Origin: Cupriavidus agavae
GTDB lineage: Bacteria; Pseudomonadota; Gammaproteobacteria; Burkholderiales; Burkholderiaceae
DNA: 64,000 nucleotides
Assembly (NCBI RefSeq): GCF_004217045.1
Contig: NZ_SGXM01000001.1
Location: forward strand, 124,001 to 188,000
Direction: 5' to 3'
Shown: positions 34,164 to 44,550 of the stretch, piece by piece
Layout of the letters: each line of letters opens with the position of its first letter
Position numbering within the stretch: the first letter of the stretch is position 1
Notes under the pieces: model-generated
The model's input: only the letters and a program-made list of their open reading frames with translations
Told to the model about the DNA's origin: nothing
Database searches by the model: none
Translations under genes and position numbers: made by a program

Positions 34164-35231
34164 TCAGCGGGCGCCCTGGCGGTCGCGCACGGTGAGCAGC
34201 ATGGCGTCGCCATAGCTGAAGAAGCGGTAGCGGGCAGCCACGGCGTGGCGGTAGGCGGCGCGGATCGCTTCCACGCCGGCCAGCGCCGACACCAGCATCA
34301 GCAGCGTGGACTTGGGCAGGTGGAAGTTGGTGATGAGCGCGTCCACCACGCGGAAACGGTAGCCGGGCGTGATGAAGATATCGGTGTCGCGGCTGCCCGT
34401 GGCCAGCGTGCCGTCCTCGGCGCCGGCCGATTCGAGCGCCCGCAGCGACGTGGTGCCCACGGCGATCACGCGGCCGCCGCGCGCGCGGGTCTCCTGCACG
34501 GCCGCGGCGAGGCCGGGGGTGATCTCGAACCATTCCGAATGCATCTTGTGCTCGGCCAGGTTCTCGGTGCGCACCGGCTGGAACGTGCCCGCGCCCACGT
34601 GCAGCGTCAGGAACGCGCGGCGCACGCCGGCCGCATCGAGCCTGGCGAACAGCGCATCGTCGAAGTGCAGGCCGGCGGTCGGTGCGGCCACGGCGCCCGG
34701 GTTACGCGCGTAGACGGTCTGGTAGCGCGTCTCGTCGTAGGCGTCGGGGTCGTGCGTGATGTAGGGCGGCAGCGGCAGGCGGCCGTAGCGCTCGATCAGG
34801 TCGAGCGCCGGCTCCGGAAAGCGCAGCGTGAAGAACTGGTCGACGCGCGGCCCCACGGTCACCGAGAAGGCGCCGTCGGCCAGCACCAGCGCGCTGCCTT
34901 CGGCCGGGGTCTTCGAGGCGCGCACCTGGGCCAGCACGGTATGGCTGTCGAGCACGCGCTCGACCAGCGCCTCCACGCGGCCGCCGCTCGGCTTCTGGCC
35001 GAAAAAGCGCGCCTTGATCACGCGCGTGTCGTTGAACACCAGCAGGTCGTCGGGGCGCAGGTAGGCCAGGATGTCGCTGAACGCCCGGTCCACCAGCCGC
35101 ACCGCGTCGGCGGTGTCGTCGGGGGCGGTCCGCTCCACCACCAGCAGGCGGCTGGCGCTGCGGTCGGGCAGGGCGGACTGCGCGATCAGCTCGGGCGGCA
35201 GTGGGAAATCGAAGTCGGACAGGGTCAGCAT
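34164..35231 (-). CDS. queA: tRNA preQ1 34 S-adenosylmethionine ribosyltransferase-isomerase
   Basis: QueA transfers the ribosyl part of SAM to preQ1 in tRNA, giving epoxyqueuosine. From ATG 35231 it has 355 residues and begins [23 protein letters not shown], the family start, followed by [43 protein letters not shown] and [17 protein letters not shown]. The frame is open a further 89 codons upstream without similarity. It leads the queA-tgt-yajC-secD-secF series and diverges from recG. Confidence 0.96.
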   Translation of the reverse strand: MLTLSDFDFPLPPELIAQSALPDRSASRLLVVERTAPDDTADAVRLVDRAFSDILAYLRPDDLLVFNDTRVIKARFFGQKPSGGRVEALVERVLDSHTVLAQVRASKTPAEGSALVLADGAFSVTVGPRVDQFFTLRFPEPALDLIERYGRLPLPPYITHDPDAYDETRYQTVYARNPGAVAAPTAGLHFDDALFARLDAAGVRRAFLTLHVGAGTFQPVRTENLAEHKMHSEWFEITPGLAAAVQETRARGGRVIAVGTTSLRALESAGAEDGTLATGSRDTDIFITPGYRFRVVDALITNFHLPKSTLLMLVSALAGVEAIRAAYRHAVAARYRFFSYGDAMLLTVRDRQGAR

Positions 35232-35317
35232 GGGTTCTACGGCAAAGCGGCCAGGCAAAACGGTACGCGGGCGGCACTCGTTGCGGAGTGCTGCCGCAGG
35301 CATCGGCATGGCATGGG

Positions 35318-35342
35318 TACAATCGGCGAATCCGACATTGTA
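35318..35342. promoter_or_regulatory. Divergent -10-like boxes between queA and recG
   Basis: TACAAT on the plus strand (35318-35323) and TACAAT on the minus strand (35342-35337) flank a 13-bp centre, placed suitably for recG and queA. Matching -35 boxes are weak, so this is tentative. Confidence 0.35.
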
Positions 35343-35400
35343 AGGCTTGGGCGGCCAGCGTCGCCCCCGCCCCGGCTGTATTTCCCATATTCCAGCGCTG

Positions 35401-37554
35401 ATGCCAGGCACCGCCACCGATCCGATCGACGAACCCGCCAGCCCGGCCCGCGCCAGCGGCAAGCCGGCGCCGGCCGCGAAGACCGCCAAGCCGTCCACGG
35501 CCGCCGCGCGGCTGGCCAGGCTCGGGCTGCGCCGGCCGGTGGACCTTGTGCTGCACCTGCCGCTGCGCTACGAGGACGAAACCACGCTCGAACCCATCGG
35601 CGAGGCAATCCGCCGCGCCGGCCTGGGGCTGGCCGCGCAGGTGGAGGGCGACGTGATCTCGAACGAGGTCACGTTCCGTCCGCGCCGGCAGCTCGTGGTG
35701 AAGATTGCCGACGAGACCGGCGAACTGACGCTGCGGTTCCTCAATTTCTATGGCAGCCAGACCAGGCAGATGGCCGAAGGCACGCGGCTGCGCGTGCGTG
35801 GCGAGATCCGCGGTGGCTTCTTCGGCGCCGAAATGGTCCACCCGACCGTGCGCCCCGTGGTGGCCGACGAGGCGCTGCCGGACCGCCTGACGCCGGTCTA
35901 TCCGGCTACGGCCGGGATCTCGCAGGCCTATCTGCGCCGCGCGATTGGCGGGGCGCTGTCGCGCACGCCGATGCCCGAGACGCTGCCGCAGCCCGTGCTG
36001 CGCGGGCCGCTCGCGCAACTGAAGCTGCCACCGCTGATCGACTCCCTGCGGCTGCTGCACAACCCGCCGCCGCAGGAGAGCGAGGCCGCGCTGGCTGACC
36101 GCTCGCATCCGGCCTGGGTCCGGATCAAGTTCGACGAACTGCTTGCCCAGCAGATTTCGCTGCGCCGCTCGCAGGCGGCCCGGCGCGAGAAGAACGCGCC
36201 CTCGATGCCACGCCGCGACGACGGCCTGCTGACCCGCTTCCTGGCCGCGCTGCCGTTCCGGCTGACGGGCGCGCAGCAGCGCGTGGTCGAGGAAATCGCC
36301 GCCGACATGACACGCCCGCACCCGATGCACCGGCTGCTGCAGGGCGATGTGGGCAGCGGCAAGACCATCGTCGCCGCACTGGCCGCATGCCAGGCGATCG
36401 ACGCCGGCTACCAGGCCGCGCTGATGGCGCCCACCGAAATCCTGGCCGAACAGCACTACCGCAAGCTCTCGGCGTGGCTGGAGCCGCTTGGCGTGCCGGT
36501 GGCCTGGCTGGCCGGCAGCCTCAAGACCAAGGCCAAGCGCGAGGCCGTGGCGCGTGCCGAATCGGGCGAGGCGAAGCTCGTGATCGGCACCCACGCGCTG
36601 ATCCAGGATGGCGTGCGCTTTGCCAACCTGGGGCTGGCGGTGGTCGATGAACAGCACCGCTTCGGCGTGGCGCAGCGGCTTGCGCTGCGCGGCAAGGCCG
36701 GGGAGGGCGAGCCGTCCGCCGCGCCGGACAAGGTGCCGCACCAGCTGATGATGTCGGCCACGCCCATCCCGCGCACGCTGGCCATGACCTACTACGCGGA
36801 CCTCGATGTGTCCGTGATCGACGAACTGCCGCCGGGCCGCACGCCCATCGTCACCCGGCTCGTCAACGATGCCCGTCGTGATGAAGTCATCGAGCGCGTG
36901 CACCATGCCGCTGCCGAGGGCCGGCAGGTCTACTGGGTCTGCCCGCTGATCGAGGAAAGCGAGGCGCTGCAGCTCCAGACCGCCGTGGAGACCTGCGAGA
37001 CGCTGGTGGCGGCGCTGCCGGACCTGCGCGTCGGGCTGGTCCACGGGCGGCTGCCACCGGCCGAGAAGGCGGCCGTGATGGACGATTTCAGCGCCAACCG
37101 CCTGCAGGTGCTGGTGGCCACGACCGTGATCGAGGTGGGCGTGGACGTGCCGAACGCCTCGCTGATGGTCATCGAGCATGCCGAGCGCTTCGGGCTGGCG
37201 CAACTGCACCAGCTGCGCGGCCGCGTGGGGCGGGGCAGTGCCGAATCGGTCTGCCTGCTGATGTACCAGGCGCCGCTGTCGCCCACGGCGCGCGAGCGGC
37301 TGGCCACGATGCGCGAAACGACCGATGGCTTCGAGATTGCCCGGCGCGACCTGCAGATCCGTGGTCCCGGCGAGTTCCTGGGGGCGCGGCAGTCGGGCGA
37401 GGCTATGCTGCGGTTCGCCGATCTCGAAACCGACGCCTGGCTGGTGGAATATGCCCAGGAAGCGGCGGAACTGATGTTGGCGCGCTTTCCAGAGGCGGTT
37501 GAGTCACATTTGACGCGATGGCTGGGCGGGCGCGAACATTTCCTGAAAGCGTGA
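35401..37554 (+). CDS. recG: ATP-dependent DNA helicase RecG
   Basis: RecG reverses stalled forks and migrates Holliday junctions. The 717-residue protein has the N-terminal wedge/OB region ([26 protein letters not shown]), Walker A GDVGSGKT with K321, DEQH box ([10 protein letters not shown]), [14 protein letters not shown], and the helicase C-terminal motifs [14 protein letters not shown] and QLRGRVGRG. Length is close to the E. coli enzyme (693). The first ~35 residues are an Ala/Pro/Lys extension, so the exact start is uncertain; TTG 35347 is in frame. Confidence 0.95.
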   Translation: MPGTATDPIDEPASPARASGKPAPAAKTAKPSTAAARLARLGLRRPVDLVLHLPLRYEDETTLEPIGEAIRRAGLGLAAQVEGDVISNEVTFRPRRQLVVKIADETGELTLRFLNFYGSQTRQMAEGTRLRVRGEIRGGFFGAEMVHPTVRPVVADEALPDRLTPVYPATAGISQAYLRRAIGGALSRTPMPETLPQPVLRGPLAQLKLPPLIDSLRLLHNPPPQESEAALADRSHPAWVRIKFDELLAQQISLRRSQAARREKNAPSMPRRDDGLLTRFLAALPFRLTGAQQRVVEEIAADMTRPHPMHRLLQGDVGSGKTIVAALAACQAIDAGYQAALMAPTEILAEQHYRKLSAWLEPLGVPVAWLAGSLKTKAKREAVARAESGEAKLVIGTHALIQDGVRFANLGLAVVDEQHRFGVAQRLALRGKAGEGEPSAAPDKVPHQLMMSATPIPRTLAMTYYADLDVSVIDELPPGRTPIVTRLVNDARRDEVIERVHHAAAEGRQVYWVCPLIEESEALQLQTAVETCETLVAALPDLRVGLVHGRLPPAEKAAVMDDFSANRLQVLVATTVIEVGVDVPNASLMVIEHAERFGLAQLHQLRGRVGRGSAESVCLLMYQAPLSPTARERLATMRETTDGFEIARRDLQIRGPGEFLGARQSGEAMLRFADLETDAWLVEYAQEAAELMLARFPEAVESHLTRWLGGREHFLKA

Positions 37555-37624
37555 TCCGCGGCTGACAGTAAGACAAATCTGATTCGTCAGTGTAGTGATG
37601 CATGCCTGACATTAGTTCGGCGAT

Positions 37625-37653
37625 CTGACAGACGGCGCAATCGAAGCTAAAAT
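37625..37653 (+). promoter_or_regulatory. Putative sigma-70 promoter of oxyR
   Basis: CTGACA (5/6 to consensus) and TAAAAT (5/6) are separated by exactly 17 bp, ending 27 bp before the oxyR ATG. Confidence 0.6.
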
Positions 37654-37680
37654 CTATTGCTTAATCGGAATTGATTGATC

Positions 37681-38637
37681 ATGACGCTCACCGAACTCAA
37701 GTACATCGTCGCCGTTGCGCGCGAGCGCCATTTTGGCCGGGCGGCCGAGGCATGCTTTGTTTCGCAGCCCACGCTGTCGGTGGCCATCAAGAAGCTGGAA
37801 GACGAGCTGACCGTGCAGATCTTCGAGCGCGGCACGTCGGAAGTGTCGGTGACGGCGATCGGCGAGCAGATCGTGGCGCAGGCCCAGCGCGTGCTGGAGC
37901 AGACCATGGCGATCCGCGAAATCGCCAAGCAGGGCAAGGACCCGCTGGCCGGCCCGTTGCGCGTGGGCGTGATCTACACGATCGGGCCGTACCTGCTGCC
38001 GGCGCTGGTCAAGCAGATGATCGACACCGTGCCGCAGATGCCGCTGATGCTGCAGGAGAACTACACGAACAAGCTGATCGAACTGCTCAAGCAGGGCGAG
38101 ATCGACTGCGCGATCATGGCCGAGCCGTTTCCGGACTCCGGCCTGACCGTGCGCCCGCTCTACGACGAGCCGTTCGTCGTGGCCGTGCCGCGCGGACACC
38201 AGCTGGCCGAGCAGGCCAAGGTGGACCCGGACGAACTGAAGCAGCAGACCATGCTGTTGCTCGGCAGCGGACACTGCTTCCGCGACCATGTGCTGGGCGT
38301 ATGCCCGGAGCTGTCGCGCTTCTCGCAGGCGGCCGATGGCATCCAGAAGACCTTCGAAGGTTCGTCGCTGGAGACCATCCGCCATATGGTGGCCAGCGGT
38401 GTCGGAATCACGGTGCTGCCGCGCACCTCGGTGCCGGACCTGAAGCCCCGCAACGACATGCTGGCCTACGTGCCGTTCGCCGACCCCGTGCCGGACCGCC
38501 GTGTGGTGCTGGCCTGGCGCAAGAGCTTCACCCGCCTGCCGGCCATGGAAGCGCTGGCGCGCGCCGTGGCGGCCTGCGACCTGCCGGGCGTGCGGCGGAT
38601 TTCCGATTCGCCGGCGGTCGAGGCCGTGGCGGCCTGA
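37681..38637 (+). CDS. oxyR: Hydrogen peroxide-inducible regulator OxyR
   Basis: OxyR is a LysR-type regulator that forms a disulphide on contact with peroxide and then activates defence genes. The 318-residue protein has the N-terminal winged helix (HFGRAAEACFVSQPTLSVAIKKLE) and the redox segment GSGHCFRDHVLGVCPE, with cysteines at exactly the E. coli positions C199 and C208. ATG 37681 was preferred to the TTG two codons earlier. Nearby dps, a known OxyR target in other bacteria, fits the assignment. The preceding region has a good promoter. Confidence 0.96.
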   Translation: MTLTELKYIVAVARERHFGRAAEACFVSQPTLSVAIKKLEDELTVQIFERGTSEVSVTAIGEQIVAQAQRVLEQTMAIREIAKQGKDPLAGPLRVGVIYTIGPYLLPALVKQMIDTVPQMPLMLQENYTNKLIELLKQGEIDCAIMAEPFPDSGLTVRPLYDEPFVVAVPRGHQLAEQAKVDPDELKQQTMLLLGSGHCFRDHVLGVCPELSRFSQAADGIQKTFEGSSLETIRHMVASGVGITVLPRTSVPDLKPRNDMLAYVPFADPVPDRRVVLAWRKSFTRLPAMEALARAVAACDLPGVRRISDSPAVEAVAA

Positions 38638-38727
38638 TCCGGGCATCCTTCCCGCGTCATTCGCAAGTTTTCCGGCGGCAGGGTTCTCCTGCCGTTTTTC
38701 ATTCGATTTCTGGAGAAGTTACGAGGT

Positions 38728-38760
38728 ATAGCTGTCGCCTATTCGATAGTTTGAAATTAT
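38728..38760 (+). promoter_or_regulatory. OxyR-box-like tetranucleotide array upstream of the small gene and dps
   Basis: ATAG-N7-CTAT (38728-38742) and ATAG-N7-TTAT (38746-38760) occur 90 bp after oxyR and 100 bp before the next ORF. Spacing inside each half matches the OxyR consensus, but the halves are 3 bp apart rather than 7. Confidence 0.4.
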
Positions 38761-38861
38761 CAAATGGTCACATTCATAGCCTGTGACTAGACTGTCTTCC
38801 ATCGGGTCCTGCAGCTTGCCGGGCGGCGGGCCGGACCCCGGCAACAACAGTGGAGGACATC

Positions 38862-39062
38862 ATGGCAATGGTCGAATACTTCTTTTCCGAGTTCCGCCAA
38901 CTGCGGACCCAGGCAGCCGAACACGGCGATGCGCAGGCGCGCGACGCCGCCCGGCTGCGCCGCAAGGTGGTACGCAAGGAAGTGGGCATGGCCATCGTTG
39001 CACTCGGGGCAACGGTGATGTTCCTGGACGCGGCACGGGGTCTGTCCTTCCTCGCGACATGA
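38862..39062 (+). CDS. Small single-span membrane protein, unknown function
   Basis: A 66-residue ORF I do not recognise. It has a strong ribosome-binding site (GGAGG 5 bp before the ATG), a basic, arginine-rich amphipathic first half (ARDAARLRRKVVRKE) and one hydrophobic segment near the C-terminus (VGMAIVALGATVMFLDAA). It lies between oxyR and dps, on the same strand, behind the OxyR-like box. A stress-linked membrane peptide is plausible but not shown. Confidence 0.7.
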   Translation: MAMVEYFFSEFRQLRTQAAEHGDAQARDAARLRRKVVRKEVGMAIVALGATVMFLDAARGLSFLAT

Positions 39063-39088
39063 TCCTGATGCGATAATGACCGCTGTCT

Positions 39089-39110
39089 CGTTCGCATTTT
39101 TAAGCGAACG
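39089..39110 (+). other. Hairpin in the dps leader
   Basis: Perfect 7-bp stem CGTTCGC/GCGAACG with loop ATTTTTAA, 40 bp before the dps start. There is no T run after it, so it looks more like a leader structure or protein site than a terminator. Confidence 0.5.
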
Positions 39111-39149
39111 CCGATCCTCGTGGCTTGACCAGAATGGAGCTGAATCACC

Positions 39150-39635
39150 ATGGCAAAGAAGAATGAGATGAGTGTGAACATCGGTATTTCGGACAAGGAC
39201 CGCAAGAAGATCGCGGAGGGCCTCAGCAAGCTGCTGGCCGACACCTACACCCTCTATCTCAAGACCCACAACTTCCACTGGAACGTGACGGGTCCGATGT
39301 TCAACACGCTGCATACGATGTTCGAGACGCAGTACACGGAGCTGGCGCTGGCCGTGGACTCGATCGCCGAGCGGATCCGCGCGCTGGGCTACCCGGCACC
39401 GGGCACCTATCGTGAATTCGCCAAGCTGTCGTCGATCGCCGAGGAAGAGGGCGTGCCCGAAGCCACGGACATGATCCGCAAGCTCGTGGAAGGCCAGGAA
39501 GCCGTGGTGCGCACCGCCCGTTCGCTGTTCCCGGCCATCGACGCCGCGGGCGACGAGCCGTCAGCCGACCTGCTGACCCAGCGCATGCAGACGCACGAGA
39601 AGACCGCGTGGATGCTGCGCTCGCTGCTGGCCTGA
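39150..39635 (+). CDS. dps: Dps-family ferritin-like DNA-protecting protein
   Basis: Dps forms dodecamers that oxidise and store iron and shield DNA during peroxide stress. The 161 residues contain the ferroxidase ligands H43 (NFHWNV), H55, E59, D70 and E74, at the spacing of the E. coli protein (H51, H63, D67, D78, E82) shifted by eight. A lysine-rich N-terminus (MAKKNE) may contact DNA. It follows the small membrane-protein gene. Confidence 0.95.
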   Translation: MAKKNEMSVNIGISDKDRKKIAEGLSKLLADTYTLYLKTHNFHWNVTGPMFNTLHTMFETQYTELALAVDSIAERIRALGYPAPGTYREFAKLSSIAEEEGVPEATDMIRKLVEGQEAVVRTARSLFPAIDAAGDEPSADLLTQRMQTHEKTAWMLRSLLA

Positions 39636-39743
39636 GCGTCATCGGCCCAGTGACCGGTTGAACCGGTACGACGCGCCACGGCAATTGCGCCGTGGCGCGT
39701 TTTTGCTTTCCAGGTATTGCCCCGAGGTTCCGAGAAGTCCGCC

Positions 39744-40628
39744 ATGCCACAACCCTCCGCCGCCCCCCATTCCCCGAGCCGCCTTGCGCTGTACGCGCGG
39801 CTGGTGCGCATCGACAAGCCGATCGGCACGCTGCTGCTGCTGTGGCCCACGCTGTGGGCGCTGTGGATGGCCGCTGGCGGGCCGCCGTCCTGGCAACTGT
39901 TCTGGATCTTCTTCTTCGGTACCTTCCTGATGCGCTCGGCCGGCTGCGCCATGAACGACTGGGCCGACCGCGACTTCGACCGGCATGTGAAACGCACGAA
40001 GGAACGGCCGCTGACGGCCGGGCTGATTGCCAGTTGGGAAGCGCTGGCCGTGGCAGCCGTGCTGGCGCTGGTGTCGTTCGCGTTGATCCTGCCGCTGAAC
40101 GGGCTGACCAAGGGGCTGGCCGTGGTGGCGGCGGTGCTGGCCGGCACGTATCCGTTCTTCAAGCGATTTTTCGCCATTCCGCAGGCGTATCTGGGAATCG
40201 CCTTCGGCTTTGGCATCCCGATGGCGTTCGCGGCCACCCAGGGCCAGGTGCCGTTCGTGGCCTGGCTGATGCTGGCCGCCAACGTGTTCTGGGCCGTGGC
40301 CTACGACACCGCCTACGCGATGGTGGACCGCGACGACGACCTGCTGCTCGGCATGAAAACCTCGGCGATCACGTTTGGCCGCTTCGACGTGGCGGCGATC
40401 ATGGTCTGCTACGCGGCGTTCCTGGGGCTGATGGCCTGGGCCGGCGCGCTGCTGGAACTGGGCTGGCCGTACTACGCCGGGCTGGCGGCGGCGGCCGTGC
40501 TGGCCGGCTACCACTACACGCTGATCCGCGAGCGCGACCGCATGAAGTGCTTCGCCGCGTTCCGGCATAACAACTGGCTGGGGGCGTGTGTGTTTGCGGG
40601 GACGTTTGGGGCGTATTGGATCAAGTAG
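39744..40628 (+). CDS. ubiA: 4-hydroxybenzoate polyprenyltransferase
   Basis: UbiA prenylates 4-hydroxybenzoate in ubiquinone synthesis. The 294-residue membrane protein carries the two prenyl-diphosphate binding motifs: NDWADRDFD at residues 71-79 followed by [14 protein letters not shown], and [19 protein letters not shown] in the second half. Seven to nine membrane helices are predicted. An ATG at 39717 is in frame, but the family begins nearer 39744. Confidence 0.95.
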   Translation: MPQPSAAPHSPSRLALYARLVRIDKPIGTLLLLWPTLWALWMAAGGPPSWQLFWIFFFGTFLMRSAGCAMNDWADRDFDRHVKRTKERPLTAGLIASWEALAVAAVLALVSFALILPLNGLTKGLAVVAAVLAGTYPFFKRFFAIPQAYLGIAFGFGIPMAFAATQGQVPFVAWLMLAANVFWAVAYDTAYAMVDRDDDLLLGMKTSAITFGRFDVAAIMVCYAAFLGLMAWAGALLELGWPYYAGLAAAAVLAGYHYTLIRERDRMKCFAAFRHNNWLGACVFAGTFGAYWIK

Positions 40629-40652
40629 CTCTTCGCGCCTGGTTTTCGCCCG

Positions 40653-40669
40653 TCTCCCTCGGGGGGAGA
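40653..40669. repeat. Short CT-rich palindrome between ubiA and proC
   Basis: Imperfect hairpin TCTCCC/GGGAGA with loop TCGGG between two convergent genes. It is a weaker relative of the two CTCTCCCGC palindromes at 46.27 and 59.96 kb and may serve as terminator. Confidence 0.5.
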
Positions 40670-40682
40670 GGGCAGTAAGACT

Positions 40683-41504
40683 TCAATCCTTCCCGAACTC
40701 CGCCCCCATCTCCCTGCCGCGCTCAGCGGCAGAGTGCATGGCCTTCACGAACGAATCCTTCATTCCCGCTGCATCCATCGCGGTCAACGCCGCGTAGGTG
40801 GTGCCGCCTTTCGACGTCACGCGCTCGCGCAGCAGCGACACGGGCTCGGGCGACCCGGCGGCCAGCGCGGCGGCGCCCCGGAACGTTTCCACGGCCAGCT
40901 TGCGGCCTTGCTCCGCCGACAGCCCCATTTCTGCCGCCGCGCGCTCCATCGCTTCCACGAAATAGAACACGTAGGCCGGGCCGCTGCCCGAGATGGCCGT
41001 GACGGCGTCGATCTGGTTGTCGTCGTCCACCCAGACGCACTGGCCCACGGCTTCGGCCACGGCGGTGGCCACGGCGCGATCGGCCTCGGACAGGCCCGGC
41101 GCGGCGGCCAGGCCGGTCATGCCCATGCCGGCCAGCGCCGGGGTATTCGGCATGGCACGCACCAGACGGGTACGGCCCAGCCAGCGCGCCATGTCCGCCA
41201 GGCGGATGCCGGCGGCCACGCTGATGATCAGGTTGTCGCCCAGCAGCGGTTTCAGCGCAGCGATGGCGTCGCGGAACTGCTGCGGCTTGACGGCCAGCAC
41301 GATCACGTCGCTGGCGCCGAACGCGGCGTCGGGAGCCGCCAGCGCGTGGACGCCCGGTGCCTGCGCCAGGCGCTGGCGGGCAGCCTCGGAGGGATCGACC
41401 ACACGGATCGAACCGGCAGGCACGCCGCGGGCCACCAGGCCACCGATCAGTGCCGCGGCCATGTTGCCGCCGCCAAGGAAGCCAAAGGTGAGGGAATCAA
41501 GCAT
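40683..41504 (-). CDS. proC: Pyrroline-5-carboxylate reductase
   Basis: ProC makes the last step of proline synthesis. The 273-residue protein from ATG 41504 begins with the NADPH site FGFLGGGNMAAALIGGL, contains MPNTPALAGMG and the signature region AVTAISGSGPAYVFYFVEAM, then the dimer helices. A longer in-frame start at 41636 lacks similarity. It lies downstream of yggS on the same strand, a pairing conserved in many proteobacteria. Confidence 0.96.
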   Translation of the reverse strand: MLDSLTFGFLGGGNMAAALIGGLVARGVPAGSIRVVDPSEAARQRLAQAPGVHALAAPDAAFGASDVIVLAVKPQQFRDAIAALKPLLGDNLIISVAAGIRLADMARWLGRTRLVRAMPNTPALAGMGMTGLAAAPGLSEADRAVATAVAEAVGQCVWVDDDNQIDAVTAISGSGPAYVFYFVEAMERAAAEMGLSAEQGRKLAVETFRGAAALAAGSPEPVSLLRERVTSKGGTTYAALTAMDAAGMKDSFVKAMHSAAERGREMGAEFGKD

Positions 41505-41577
41505 CGAAGTTCCTGGTCTGCCAGGGCGCCGCCACGGCGTGCGGCGTCTGGCGTTGATGGGTTGCGGGCGGGGCGTT

Positions 41578-42267
41578 TCAGCCCCGGGCGCCGAAGATTG
41601 CCGTACCGATGCGCACCAGCGTGGCGCCTTCGGCAATGGCGGCGTCCATGTCGGCGGACATGCCCATCGAGAGCGTGTCCACGTTTAGCCCGGATTGGCG
41701 CAGTTGATCAAGCAACGACCGCAGCGCCGCGAACGGCCGGCGCTGGGCGTCGGGATCGTCGGCCGGGGCCGGAATGGCCATCAGCCCGCGCAGCCGCAGA
41801 TTTGGCAGAACTGCGATGGCCTGCGCCAGCGCGGGCACCTCGGCCGGCGCCACGCCGCTCTTGCTCGCTTCGTCGCTGATATTGACCTGGATGCAGACCT
41901 GCAGCGGCGCCAGCCCGGCCGGGCGCTGCGCGGAGAGCCGCTCGGCAATCTTCAGCCGGTCGATGGCGTGCACCCAGTCGAACTGCTCGGCTACCACGCG
42001 CGTCTTGTTGCTCTGCAGCGGGCCGATGAAATGCCAGCCGATATCGCCGCGCAGGTCGGCCAGCGCCGCGATCTTCTCCACGCCTTCCTGGACATAGTTT
42101 TCGCCGAAAGCACGCTGCCCGGCGGCGTATGCCTCCCGGATCGTGGCCGGCGGAACGGTCTTGGAAACGGCCAGCAGGGCCACGTCGGAAGCGGTCCTTC
42201 CCGCCTGTTGTGCAGCCGCCGCGATGTCACTTTCCACGGCTTGCAAGTTGGCGGCGATTACAGACAT
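41578..42267 (-). CDS. yggS: YggS-family pyridoxal phosphate homeostasis protein
   Basis: This 229-residue protein belongs to the PLPBP/YggS family, which binds pyridoxal phosphate and affects vitamin B6 balance. The PLP lysine is K36 in LLAVSKTVP; GENYVQEG, WHFIGPLQSNK and LSMGMSADMDAAIAEGATLVRIG are family hallmarks. It is divergent from pilT and 73 bp before proC, matching the conserved pilT-yggS-proC neighbourhood. Confidence 0.95.
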   Translation of the reverse strand: MSVIAANLQAVESDIAAAAQQAGRTASDVALLAVSKTVPPATIREAYAAGQRAFGENYVQEGVEKIAALADLRGDIGWHFIGPLQSNKTRVVAEQFDWVHAIDRLKIAERLSAQRPAGLAPLQVCIQVNISDEASKSGVAPAEVPALAQAIAVLPNLRLRGLMAIPAPADDPDAQRRPFAALRSLLDQLRQSGLNVDTLSMGMSADMDAAIAEGATLVRIGTAIFGARG

Positions 42268-42332
42268 AATCCGGCGAACATATATATCAGAAGTAAAACA
42301 ATAAGCGGGTTTTCAGGGTGGGGTCATTATAG

Positions 42333-43376
42333 ATGGACATCGCACAGCTTCTGGCCTTCGCGGTCAAGAACAAGGCTTCCGATCTTCACCTCTCGGCTGA
42401 CATGCCGCCGATGGTGCGTATTCACGGGGACATGCGCCGCATCAACGTCGCCGCCATGGGGCACAAGGACGTGCACGCCATGGTGTACGACATCATGAGC
42501 GACGTGCAGCGCAAGACGTACGAGGAACGCCTGGAAATCGACTTTTCGTTCGAGATCTCGGGCCTGTCCCGTTTCCGGGTCAATACCTACACCACGCAGC
42601 GCGGCGCCGCCGCCGTGTTCCGGACGATTCCGTCGAAGGTGCTGACGCTGGACGACCTGCGCGCGCCCGCCGTGTTCGCGGACCTCTGCATGAAGCCGCG
42701 CGGGCTGGTGCTCGTGACCGGGCCGACCGGCTCGGGCAAGTCCACCACGCTGGCGGCCATGGTGGACCACCGCAACGACAACGACATGGGCCACATCCTC
42801 ACGGTGGAGGACCCGATCGAGTTCGTGCACGAATCGAAGAAGAGCCTGATCAACCAGCGCGAACTGGGACCGCACACGCACTCGTTCGCCAACGCGCTGC
42901 GCTCGGCGCTGCGCGAGGACCCGGACGTGATCCTGGTGGGCGAACTGCGCGACCTGGAGACGATCCGGCTGGCGCTGACCGCCGCCGAAACCGGCCACCT
43001 GGTCTTTGCCACGCTGCACACCAGTTCCGCCGCCAAGACCATCGACCGGGTGGTGGACGTGTTCCCGCCCGAGGAGAAGGACATGGTGCGGACCATGCTG
43101 TCGGAATCGCTGGAAGCGGTGATCTCGCAGACGCTGCTCAAGACGCGCGACGGCAACGGCCGCACGGCGGCCCACGAGATCATGATCGCCACGCCGGCCA
43201 TCCGCCACCTGATCCGCGAGAACAAGATCGCGCAGATGTACTCGATGATGCAGACGTCGAGCGGCATGGGCATGCAGACGCTGGACCAGTGCCTGAGCGA
43301 CCTGATCAAGCGCGGCACGATCAACTACAACGACGCCCGGGCCATCGCCAAGAATCCCGACGCGTTCATGGGTTGA
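42333..43376 (+). CDS. pilT: Twitching motility ATPase PilT
   Basis: PilT powers retraction of type IV pili. The 347-residue hexameric ATPase has Walker A VTGPTGSGKST (K136), the Asp box LTVEDPIEFVH, Walker B DVILVGELRD and the His box GHLVFATLHTSSA. The C-terminal region includes IREN-KIAQMYSMMQT, close to the retraction motif seen in PilT. It is divergent from yggS and 10 bp before pilU. Confidence 0.96.
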   Translation: MDIAQLLAFAVKNKASDLHLSADMPPMVRIHGDMRRINVAAMGHKDVHAMVYDIMSDVQRKTYEERLEIDFSFEISGLSRFRVNTYTTQRGAAAVFRTIPSKVLTLDDLRAPAVFADLCMKPRGLVLVTGPTGSGKSTTLAAMVDHRNDNDMGHILTVEDPIEFVHESKKSLINQRELGPHTHSFANALRSALREDPDVILVGELRDLETIRLALTAAETGHLVFATLHTSSAAKTIDRVVDVFPPEEKDMVRTMLSESLEAVISQTLLKTRDGNGRTAAHEIMIATPAIRHLIRENKIAQMYSMMQTSSGMGMQTLDQCLSDLIKRGTINYNDARAIAKNPDAFMG

Positions 43377-43386
43377 GGAGGACGCC

Positions 43387-44526
43387 ATGCTCGACCGTGA
43401 ATCTGCATCAAAGTACATCAACGACCTGCTCGAACTGATGGTCAACAACCGGGGCTCGGACCTGTTCATCACGTCCGAGTTTCCGCCGGCCATCAAGGTG
43501 GACGGCAAGATCACGCCGGTCTCGCAGCAGCCGCTGAACCCCACGCAGGCGCTGGGCCTGGTGCGCTCGATCATGAACGAGCGCCAGGTCAGTGAGTTCG
43601 ACGACACGCGCGAGTGCAACTTCGCCATTACCGCGCCCAACGCCGGGCGCTTCCGGGTGTCGGCGTTCATCCAGCAGGGCCGGGCCGGCATGGTGGTGCG
43701 GACGATCAACACGCGCATCCCGTCGGTCGAGGACCTGGACCTGCCGAAATCGCTGCACGAGATCGTGATGTCCAAGCGCGGGCTGGTGATCGTGACCGGC
43801 GCCACGGGCTCGGGCAAGTCCACGTCGCTGGCGGCGATGCTCGACCACCGCAACGCGCACTCGTACGGCCACATCATCACGATCGAGGACCCGATCGAGT
43901 ACGTGCACGCGCACCAGAACTGCGTGGTCACGCAGCGCGAGGTGGGCATCGACACCGATTCCTGGCACGTGGCGCTCAAGAACACGCTGCGCCAGGCGCC
44001 CGACGTGATCCTGATCGGCGAAATCCGTGACCGCGAGACGATGGAGTACGCGATGCAGTACGCCGAGACGGGCCACCTGTGCCTGGCCACGCTGCACGCG
44101 AACAACGCCAATCAGGCCATCGACCGGATCGTGAACTTCTTCCCCGAGGAAAAGCGCCAGCAGCTTCTGATCGATCTGTCGCTGAACCTCAAGGCGATGA
44201 TCTCGCAGCGGCTGCTGCCACGCGCCGGCCGCAAGGGCCGCGTGCCGGCCGTGGAGATCATGATCGGCACGCCGCTGGTGGCCGACCTGATCTTCAAGGG
44301 CGAGATCCACGAGCTCAAGGAAGTCATCAAGAAATCGCGCGAGCAGGGCATGATCTCGTTCGACCAGGCGCTGTTCGAACTATACGAGGAAGAGAAGATC
44401 ACGTACGAGGACGCGCTCAAGAACGCCGATTCGCTGAACGACCTGCGGCTGATGATCAAGCTGCACAGCGCGCGCCACCGGGATTCGGACCTCGGCGCCG
44501 GCACCGAGCACCTGGGCGTCATCTGA
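43387..44526 (+). CDS. pilU: Twitching motility ATPase PilU
   Basis: PilU is a PilT paralogue that works with PilT under load. The 379-residue protein shows Walker A VTGATGSGKST (K144), IITIEDPIEYVH, Walker B DVILIGEIRD and GHLCLATLHANN. It differs from PilT by a longer C-terminus (ARHRDSDLGAGTEHLGVI). The two genes are 10 bp apart and a strong terminator follows. Confidence 0.95.
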   Translation: MLDRESASKYINDLLELMVNNRGSDLFITSEFPPAIKVDGKITPVSQQPLNPTQALGLVRSIMNERQVSEFDDTRECNFAITAPNAGRFRVSAFIQQGRAGMVVRTINTRIPSVEDLDLPKSLHEIVMSKRGLVIVTGATGSGKSTSLAAMLDHRNAHSYGHIITIEDPIEYVHAHQNCVVTQREVGIDTDSWHVALKNTLRQAPDVILIGEIRDRETMEYAMQYAETGHLCLATLHANNANQAIDRIVNFFPEEKRQQLLIDLSLNLKAMISQRLLPRAGRKGRVPAVEIMIGTPLVADLIFKGEIHELKEVIKKSREQGMISFDQALFELYEEEKITYEDALKNADSLNDLRLMIKLHSARHRDSDLGAGTEHLGVI

Positions 44527-44550
44527 GGGTTGTCTGATTGCCCGGCGACG

